Below are positions 55,236-64,000 of a DNA stretch of 64,000 nt, in pieces. The notes under the pieces were generated by a model that had not been told where the DNA came from, ran no database searches, and was given only the letters and a program-made list of their open reading frames with translations. The stretch comes from Kappaphycus alvarezii (taxonomy: Eukaryota > Rhodophyta > Florideophyceae > Gigartinales > Solieriaceae): contig NADL03000612.1 in NCBI GenBank assembly GCA_002205965.3, positions 372,001 through 436,000 on the forward strand. Direction: 5' to 3'. Position 1 is the stretch's first letter, and every line of letters begins with the position of its first letter. Made by a program: the position numbers and the translations under genes.

Positions 55236-58200
55236 ATTAATGTCGTATTCTACAGGTTCACCGCACTGTCTGACATGGTACATCTCAGGACTTAGACCTT
55301 CAAACAGGTTTTCATCAATTTTAGACCCAATATACCACTATCTCCATAGACAGGGCTACTGGTACTTTTATTTCTTTAATATTTTAAATAAAGTTCCTGA
55401 CACAACGTTTAACCCCATTGGTACGGTTAGAACAGTTACGGGCTAGTTGTACACTTGGATATTTTTTCACTGCTTTACCAATCAAAACCTGCTTTGCTAT
55501 TGTATGCCACCTGGACCAAATTACGTCTTACGTGTTCTCAGAGTGTGTCAACCGAGTGGACTGCAAAGTTCGAAAGCGATACTTACAACACATTCAGAGC
55601 TGTTTTTCGGGAATGAATTTGTACTTTCTACTGCTGGACTACGTTTTTGTTCCGCAATTAAATATCTATAGTTCTATGTAAACCCTAGTTTGGCGCAGCT
55701 GGATCAATCCAGATAAAAAAATCCTCCTTGATGAGGATCGGGTTGAAACGTAACTTTCAGTTACTGCGATTCGCCTTTCATTCGGAACTTGTATTCTCGA
55801 GTATACAAAAATTTATTCTCCATTTTTTCTTCTGTGTTAAGATAATTCCCAGGTAAATCTAACCGCATCTCTTCTTTCTTCCTTTCTGGAACAATACGAA
55901 CTGAAGAGACTAAAAAATCAAAGACACTTTGGGGACGCTACCTGTAAAATAATTCCATAACGCAAGGTGTAAAAAAAAGTCAGACTACTCAGAAACATCC
56001 AACGTTATCAACGATTAGATCAAGTGGACCATTATAAAAGTCGAAATTGTAACAATTATCTCCAATAATCGCTTCATCCCACAGGGGCTCCGCAAAAATA
56101 CAAAATATCCTTTTCAATGACTCAACAAAGTTTAAAAAAGTATCTATCGGAGTCTTCTCTTCACTAGACGCAATTTTTAAGTACGTTATTCATAGCAATT
56201 AAGTTAGGCAGGCTTTTATTTAATCTGCATAAAGTATTTCTGTAATTTCTATTTAGTTACCCATCCCCATTCCAAAAAGATAAAAATTTGAAACTTTTAA
56301 AGGCCTTATATGGCCAAGCTTGTGCTAGAGTTTACTGTATTCGAACAAGGTCAACATATTTGAACAGAAACTACGAATAGTTACTTATTTGAAAGGCATA
56401 GATCTTTATTACTTCAGTAATTCTCTCTGAATACAAGACGTTATAGGTTACTATGTTTATGATACTATCTTCTCTCTGAAATCAAATCATTTCTTAGATT
56501 TTCATGGCATATGATCGATAAATTGGAGTTTAGAGGCCCTGAAGTGGAAAAGGACACTTAACGGTGTTCGTGTCTCTATCAGGGTCCATGGTGTTATATT
56601 TTCCAAAATCTAATACATTGGCAGGCTGCCTCCCCATTCTCCAAAAGAAAATTTTGAGGAATAACGATATTTTCGTGAAAAATTAGCCTGGAATTCACAA
56701 ATTCACCAATATTTTTCTTTTGGAGTCTCTATTAAGGCTCAAATTGCAGAAAAATAGAAATTAAAGTCACAGAAAAAATTCAATTTATAAATAATCTATA
56801 GTTTGAACAGCAATATACTATAAGGAAAGAACGAGCTTACTTCTTCTTTAGCCCCCCCTCATATATCAGTTTTCCCCGCATTCCTGTGCTTTAAGACGCA
56901 GCTTTCTCCAGTAGAGAGGAACTAAAATCACATACATGAGTAATAATGCCTATAAGAAAAGCCATAATACAGGATACCGTGGCAAAATTACAGAGCGAAT
57001 TATCCGTTCAGTCCTTACGGCAATATTTTTCGACTTTCCACATGCATTTTAATTTATACATAAACTTCTATAATTTCTAAATAAACTTCTAATGGATCTA
57101 CAGCCGTTTATCTGTCCTATATAAAGTTGAAAATGCTAGCGGACGCCAAGGTTCTTTACAGTTATGAAAAAATAATCTGCTGCGGTCGAGAATAGAGTAT
57201 TTTTCTATGCTATTAAGTGTAAGATGTTTACAATCGTGAGGATATCTCCAAATTTGGTTCCATATCGATGGGTGAAAACATGGCTCACACCTTCAAGAAT
57301 GTTTTTATTGGCTACTGCTCTATGAAACAACACTTGAATGCTTCCTTTTGGACAGAAATCTATATCTCTGGATTCGAACTCTGGACCTCCGGAGTTCTAC
57401 TATCGTAGAACTGAAAAGTGTTTAGAATATTCAGTGACCGGAGTAGATTCGAACCAGGTAGAAAATTGGTGTAGAATATCATAGTAATGTGCGCGGGTGA
57501 CATATAAACCCGCGGCATAAGCAGTCATTTTATCAATAATCTGCGACCATTTAAGATCCTCTCTTCAGTAGACCTTAGATTAATAAGCTCATCTCATAGG
57601 GGCAAAGCCTAATTCCAGCTACAGAATCCATTAATTCCACATTTTTAAGTGAAAATTGAGTAAAAAATGTCTTGTTTCTCAGGAAGTCGGTCATATGCAT
57701 ACATCCGACTTAAGCTTTTAGTTGATTTAGTTTTATCTTTGGTATTCTACTTGCATAACAGTAAGTACCTGAGCTCGGCTGGGTAGACGCCTGAGCCAGC
57801 TATCATTTTTAGGAAATCAAAAAGGAATCGATCACTTCAACTGAGGACGTGCTGCCTTATGCAGACAGATTTGTGTCAAAAATTGGACCATAGTAGTATC
57901 GGATATGAGATATATTTGCTCTGGGTGCTTGATCAGTTTATCTCTGCAGTACAGTTATTTATTTTAAGTATTTCAGACACTTAAAACATACTGAGTACAG
58001 GGCATCAGCTGGTAGTACCGCGGCCTAAAGCAAATCAAGATGGGAAAATATGGAATGAGATAGCTTCTTGAGATAGCTTCTTAGTATGGTAATTTAAATA
58101 TTTCTGTAGTATTAAAAATTTTCTTGAGATATCTCCATTGCTTCTTATTCTCGCAGAAAAATGAAGATTGTTAAATGAATTCTCAAGAAAACACGAACAC

Positions 58201-61200
58201 GTTTTGAAACTGTTTAGAACGATATATTTTAGCCTACTACAGACTTATGTAAACCTTAAGCCTAGCCTTTGTATATATTGGCCTGTCACCACACGTTTTT
58301 AGTACGAAAGAAAGAGTTTTAAAGTGGAATAAAAATAATATATAGTACATTAAAAGCATTTAAGAACACTTTATGACGATTTTAAATATTTTTTGGTACG
58401 TTCAGGTGCAAAAGTGAAAGGCATAGGGCTTTTGTAGTGAACCCTTACTCGAATATTTGTCTAATGCTGGCATCACTGTTTTGAGCGATTGTAAAAAGAA
58501 CATTATTAATAAAAAAAGTTGAACTTAACTTTGAAAATTTTTTTACTGATCCTTTTCTGCCTAGCAAAGATAAAATAGAGAATTATGGTACTATTTATAT
58601 GTATTAAGAGCTGCAATGGAGAAAAAACAGTGTGTAATAGCAAAATCACCATTAGGGAGAGATAGTTCATCAGTTCAATTATTATGAGCTATAATCGACT
58701 TAGAACTTCCATCTATTATACATAAAATCGAAATTCTATTTTGACAGGAGATTTAATATGTTTTTATTTGGGCCAAGGTGTTTAAGATTCGTAGAATTAT
58801 CTTATTGGGCGAAGTTTATATGAAATAAGATCAACAGGCGAGGTTTAAAGCGATTCTTGAAACGTAAATTTTTGTTTCCAGCTACATATTTGCGATTTCA
58901 TTGAAATGTAATCACAAATTATTTACTTAAGAAAATTTTTCTTAGATATTTATTCCTGATAAGCATAAAAATGTATGTTATACTAGTGATAATCATAGTG
59001 ACAGCAACAGATGTCTATATGGGCAGAAAGCATGTCATTTTTCTTTTTCAGTGAAGGTTATACTAATTCCAGAACAGTTTTGAGGTATTTAAGTTATCGA
59101 GAAGGTCTTATTTTGAGGCATTGAGCCCACTTTACCGAATCTGACTCATAAAATTAAAATTCCTTTATGTGTACGATGTATCCCAACTTAATGTTGACAT
59201 ACTCTGAATTGTAAATGGAACCAATTGTTCCCTTTCCCACAAGCTTTTGCGGATGTAAAAAAGCGGCATGCAAATTTTAACTCGCATGGAATTTTTATTA
59301 AATTCCAAGAAGACTGGTAAATTTAACGCTTAAAAAGCATAGGAATAATACAAAACTTGCAGGATGCACCGTACACAGCAAAGCAGAATATGTGCCCCTT
59401 CTTTCCAAAAAATAGTTCTTACGAAGTCGCAGTGTAGAAAAGCGATCTTTGCAGTACAGAGAGATGAAGACTTCGCAAGCATCTTGCTGTAGAACAGAAA
59501 GGGGATTCTACCCTGACTTGTAGATGAAGCGCTATGATTTGCAATATAATTTTCAGGTGATCTTTTGGGGGTACTTATACTTCCAATAAGGACTAAAATA
59601 TCCTGCAGAGTCCGTATACAGAAAACAAGATTACAGTGAGAGAATCGAAAAAAGGATGGATGGCAACGTAATAATCTACCGAGGAAAGATCAACGCTATG
59701 ACGGTATCAACTTTCAAACTTCATTTGTTTATATAAATGTCCATGTATAATCAGTCTCAGCTTGATTCCATCATTCGTATCCAAGAAGTGAATACTTATA
59801 TGCTTCCTTCCTCTAGAAATGTCCTTCAGAATTACTGATTGTTACCTGTTTACTGCAGTGTGATTGTAGACGGTATTTATAGGTTCTTTATTTTAGGAAG
59901 ATATTTTGAGTGCTAATAAGAAGTAATAGGGCAGAGAAAGTAGCAGGGTAGTAGTACGTAGAAAGATCGGTATAATTGAAGTCTCTCTGGAATTAAGTAT
60001 AATTTTGTAGAGGCTCGCAATGGTACTCAAGATCCTTTTATGCTCAGAATTCCTGCCAATAAAAGCAATAAAACCACTGTTTCGATGTCCCACTTACCAC
60101 TCTATGCTTCCATTCCATCTCAAGAATAGGACTTAGGAATATGACTCGAGCTTGTTCACATTCTTCAACAAAACCTTGGGTTTTGAACATAGAGTTTCAA
60201 TTCCACATTTGAAAAGCGTAAGCGGGAAATATTCATATTTTTGCGTACATCGCCATTGACAAGTTCCCAGAAAGAGGCTTACATTCGCTCAATTTCCTGG
60301 TTTGGACATCGATGAAAAAAGGAACTGATTGAAAATTTTCATTTACCTGCCTTCATGTGTCGGTACAAGAACCAGTAAATTTCTATTTTCAGCGCAGCTA
60401 GAAGACTTGTAAATAAAACTACGGAACGTAAAGTGAATTAAATGATAAAAGGCATGACTCTGAAAAAATGCGTGGAGTCAATAATTTATCATTTGATAAC
60501 ATCCAGCGGCGGCACTACCCGTTATGACCTCTAATAACAGGGTTAAAACTTTATCTCAAATCTTACAAAATACATACTTGCGTTCCTTGGAAATGGAGAA
60601 AAGATAAAGACGGGTTTGCCTTGAACGAAAAACATGAAATCCTAGTAGAACATTCTACTGTTGCATATACGGTAAAAGCAATCTATGCAGATAAATCAAA
60701 CTGATGACGCCAGAGGAAAACGCTGTTTAAGTTGCTTTCTTGCATTCGAAAAATGAAATGTCTGTTCATCAGTGCCCTTAGTTTTTCTGTTATACTCATC
60801 GCTACCCTAAATATCATTATGTTTGAGCGTGAAGAACTATAGTTATTATCGCTCAAAGGTAACAATGATTCGGGTACATTCCAAGCTTTTGTTCTGTAAA
60901 AGAAAATCTTTCAAGGTTAATAAATTCCAACTATTGCGACCTCCTGCCATTTTGCTTGGTTCCAGTTTGAGAACAGACCAAATCTTCACAGCTTCTAGTA
61001 AATTGGGTACAACACTAGTGATGTGTATGGGGCATGGCCTTCGAGTAACCAATATTGGTTTAAATTTTTAGCATTCCAATCTGTATTACAGTGAAAGTCA
61101 ATGAGATATTTCGCTTACCATGAACTTTCATGATTTCTCACGAGATTTCAATCATCAAAACGCTTAATGAAAGGAATATTATATTGTTGAATTACTCTTC

Positions 61201-64000
61201 GAACAGCAATCTACCACTTCGGGATGGAACTAAAATAGTTGAGAAGTTAACAAGCATAGCGTATTACTTTTTAAAGATATTCAGTCCCCTCTCTCTGACA
61301 TCCATACTCGTAGTAATCTTTTTGACACTTTTTATACTCTGGAAAACTTCGTAAGCTTAGTTAAATAAATGAAATATGCCCAGACTATCATCAACCACGA
61401 TTGATGAATTTCGATAATATTTAAATATCCCCATCCGAGGATGTTTTACACGCACAAATTTGTCTTTTAGTCTTCTATGACATCTAAAGATTTTTATTAT
61501 TTAATTATTGTCTGTTTATATTGAATTTATTTGTTACGATAAGTTGATGGTGCTTCAACAAGTATCCGAATAAAATAAGCATGAAACCGATTCCCCCATT
61601 TTCGGCACTTGCACAGTCTCGAAAGTCCCAAAAAATATGTCCGCCGCAGTTAGTGGAAATCATTTATGAGACTGTTTCCCAAGTTTCTAAAGCCATCAAT
61701 CAAACAGATTTTCTAAGTTCACATATTGCGGTTCAAAACAAAGACGAAACCTCACCTCAGAATACCGTAAATAACTCATAAGCGAGAGCACACAGTGTGG
61801 CACTTCATATCGTATATCCATATCCTGAAAATTTAAAACCGATTTCAAGCTTTTGTGCCATACATACGTTTGTTGAAAATATGATCTGGAGATGTCAAAA
61901 TTTCACACAACATGCGATGAGCGGACTGCTCAAATTATGCTAAAAAGGTGGTTTGTTTTCTTTGCAAGTTCAAAAAAAGACGTCCTGATCTAATCTACTA
62001 GTCACGGATAAAGCTGAAATAGGCCTGTTTTTAGCCCATTACAGGCACTTTTGAAGATATTTCCCCAGTCCTTGCGCCTTTTCTATTTCGCGAGTTTGTC
62101 TTTTCAATCCATCAGGATAATGGAGCTGTTAGAGATGGAAGTTTTTGTTGCGCTTGTGCCTTCAGTTATGTCTTCATTACCGTTTCCAGCTGGAAATTCT
62201 ACATCTGCTGCTGAATACAGAGAGCCATCATCAATGTTAGTTTCTATCGTCAATTCGGCGAGTTGAGTATATGGGAGCAATTCTTCAATTAGCTGAGGGG
62301 ATAGTATGAAACTGTTCAGAGAAAGGAAATGGAGAGCACCTGAGCTTGAAATGACAGCTGAGTACGAAATGATTAGAAATATTAATTCAGTTAGCATTTT
62401 TCTTAGTGATGAACTAAATAACTAACAGTAATAAACATTAAAATATTCCATGAGAGCCCACTTGTTAATATGAGTGCCTTGTTGCAGGGGTATTAAAAAT
62501 TTTTGCAAATGACTGCTAAATTCAATAAAACGCAAAAATGAAGCTTTATGGGAGTTACGTATACATAAAGCGATTTGTAAGACCAAGTCTTCTGTTTCGA
62601 AGTATAAATTCAAAGTAAAAATACCATATATAGCACACTGCGACCAGAAACTAGAATATTATGCACTTAATTCTGTCTTTCACTTTCGCAAAGTACGAAA
62701 ACATTCGTAATAGACAAATTTCGTAACAGTACAGTAAGTGGTACAACTCTGGTATCTCTAAATTGCAAGCTAACAAACAGCTAGAAAATAATATTACTGT
62801 GTGATTTTTAGTGTAAAAACATTCCTTCAAGACAAGATTGGATATAAAATCCTAATATTTAGCACTAGAAACGGAAACTAAAGATTAATAGAGGAAAAAT
62901 ACGATATCAATACTACAAACGAGAAAATACAAGAGTTGGGAGCAAGACACAATAATAGCACTCCAAAACATTTCATACTAGCTCAAAGAAATTATTATAG
63001 CCACATATATCGCTTAATTGCTCTTACCATGTAAAAAAATCGCCAAAAGTCCCAAGTAACGGCACTTTTAAAAACTTCTAACGAAACCAAATAATCAAAC
63101 AGAACAAAAGTTCATGCAAAAGAGATTATTAAACTAATATGACTAGGAAAAAAGGCACACTAATGATAAGAGAGCACTACATAAGATTTAGAGAAAGATG
63201 ACTTCGTAATGACATAAAAGTAAATTCATCCTCCTGAGCCCAAAGGGTGGAATTAAACCCAAAAACTATCTACTTCACAGCATATTAGACTAATTTATAG
63301 AGTAAATATTGACAGTATCTGCATAAAGTGTCCTTTATTTTACACAAGATGAAATGGTATCATTGCGGGCATTTTACAATCCAAGAATTTTTCAATCTTA
63401 CTGAACTTGCATTATCGAACCACTACGCAGTTTCAAAAATTTACCCTTTTTGATCAGCTACTTTAAAATTTGAGAGAAAATTTCAGTTCTGATCAAGGTA
63501 AATCATTCCAAAGATGAGTTAATAATTTCCTTAAATTAAAATTTCAACGGAACTCGTAGAAAGCATTATATGGTTTATTTAATTACAGCAAATGAAATAG
63601 GATATGAATATTTACGTTTTACTGATTTATGGAGAGGAGAATTAAGCATGAGCTACTGATCTATTGATTATTGTAAGAACGTCAGACACGGATAAGCTGC
63701 ACCAAGAAGCCAGTCAAACTTATAGTAATACATTGCGTATCTGATTAGAAAACCATATAAACACCGTCAGCGCACGATCAACGTCCAAAAGAATAAAAAA
63801 TCATGAGAAAAAGTTTACCTTTGTCATCATAATGGTCTCACAGGTAGTGGGCCATTGATACGCCCTTTTGCTTATCCCAGCATTCCGTATCTACGCAAGT
63901 TGTCGTCCTCAAATTCCGACCGCTCGCTTCGATCACGATCCCTTGAGTCAACAAAAGCTCTAATAGATGCAAAAAAGCACAAGAACTGAATCCTCGATCT
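55236..64000. other. AT-rich stretch, no gene recognised
   Basis: Only frames below 100 codons, none with a domain motif, on either strand. A weak tRNA-T-arm-like pair (GGTTCGAATC and GAGTTCGAATCC on the minus strand) lies at about 57377-57460 without a cloverleaf. The longest minus-strand frame (62104-62397, 97 codons) starts with a hydrophobic segment (LTELIFLIISYSAVISSSGA) that could be a signal peptide, but nothing else supports a gene. Confidence 0.45.

Noticed and set aside
62104..62397. 97-codon minus-strand frame with a signal-peptide-like start
   Set aside because: No further support; a short frame in AT-rich DNA is expected by chance.

Overview
The window looks like nuclear DNA of a photosynthetic eukaryote. 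The best guess is a multicellular red alga of the Chondrus type. This rests on one intronless, transit-peptide-bearing lycopene cyclase gene sitting alone in a sea of nested LTR and non-LTR retroelements; the species is inference, not something the sequence proves. No rRNA gene, intact tRNA gene, CRISPR array, operon or prokaryotic signal was seen.

Layout. 1-5.8 kb is AT-rich with no recognisable gene. 5.8-8.35 kb is a heavily decayed Ty3/gypsy pol (RT, RNase H, integrase). 8.59-8.72 kb is a short piece of a non-LTR reverse transcriptase family. 9.58-10.56 kb (-) is a decayed pogo-type transposase. 10.86-12.0 kb (-) is the 3' part of a non-LTR retroelement. 12.5-14.2 kb holds two copies of a short dispersed element (called S1 here) and an unidentified ORF split by an 855-bp solo LTR. 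14.2-17.75 kb (+) is Ty1/copia pol 'A', split by a 569-bp solo LTR. 17.86-24.95 kb (-) is Ty1/copia element 'B', with two 410-bp LTRs and an extra antisense ORF between RNase H and the 3' LTR. 25.4-29.2 kb (-) is a long non-LTR element carrying three S1 insertions, and 29.6-30.4 kb holds a relative. 31.42-37.20 kb (+) is a young Ty3/gypsy element 'G1' with CCCTC target duplications. It ends 24 bp past the stop codon of the lycopene cyclase gene (37.22-38.71 kb, -). 40.99-42.14 kb (-) is a gene-like unit for an acidic protein whose 3' half is homologous to the G1-family LTR. From 42.2 kb to the end the DNA turns AT-rich again, with two more S1 copies, a gypsy RT relic (46.7-47.1 kb, -) and a chromovirus relic with a chromodomain remnant (53.1-55.2 kb, +).

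How it fits together. The only ordinary metabolic gene is the lycopene cyclase (carotenoid ring formation in the plastid). Everything else is mobile DNA of several ages. Young insertions have perfect target duplications and nearly identical LTRs. Middle-aged copia and non-LTR copies carry a few stops and frameshifts. The oldest gypsy relics, in the AT-rich flanks, can only be read as broken motif strings.

The four signals most worth following are: (1) the antisense ORF in copia B, which carries a cysteine-peptidase-like pattern; (2) the S1 family, 66-158 bp with target duplications of 7-17 bp, which suggests a non-tRNA SINE-like element; (3) the LTR family whose transcribed region shares a coding segment with the acidic-protein gene at 41.4-42.0 kb; and (4) the G1 insertion just behind the lycopene cyclase stop codon.
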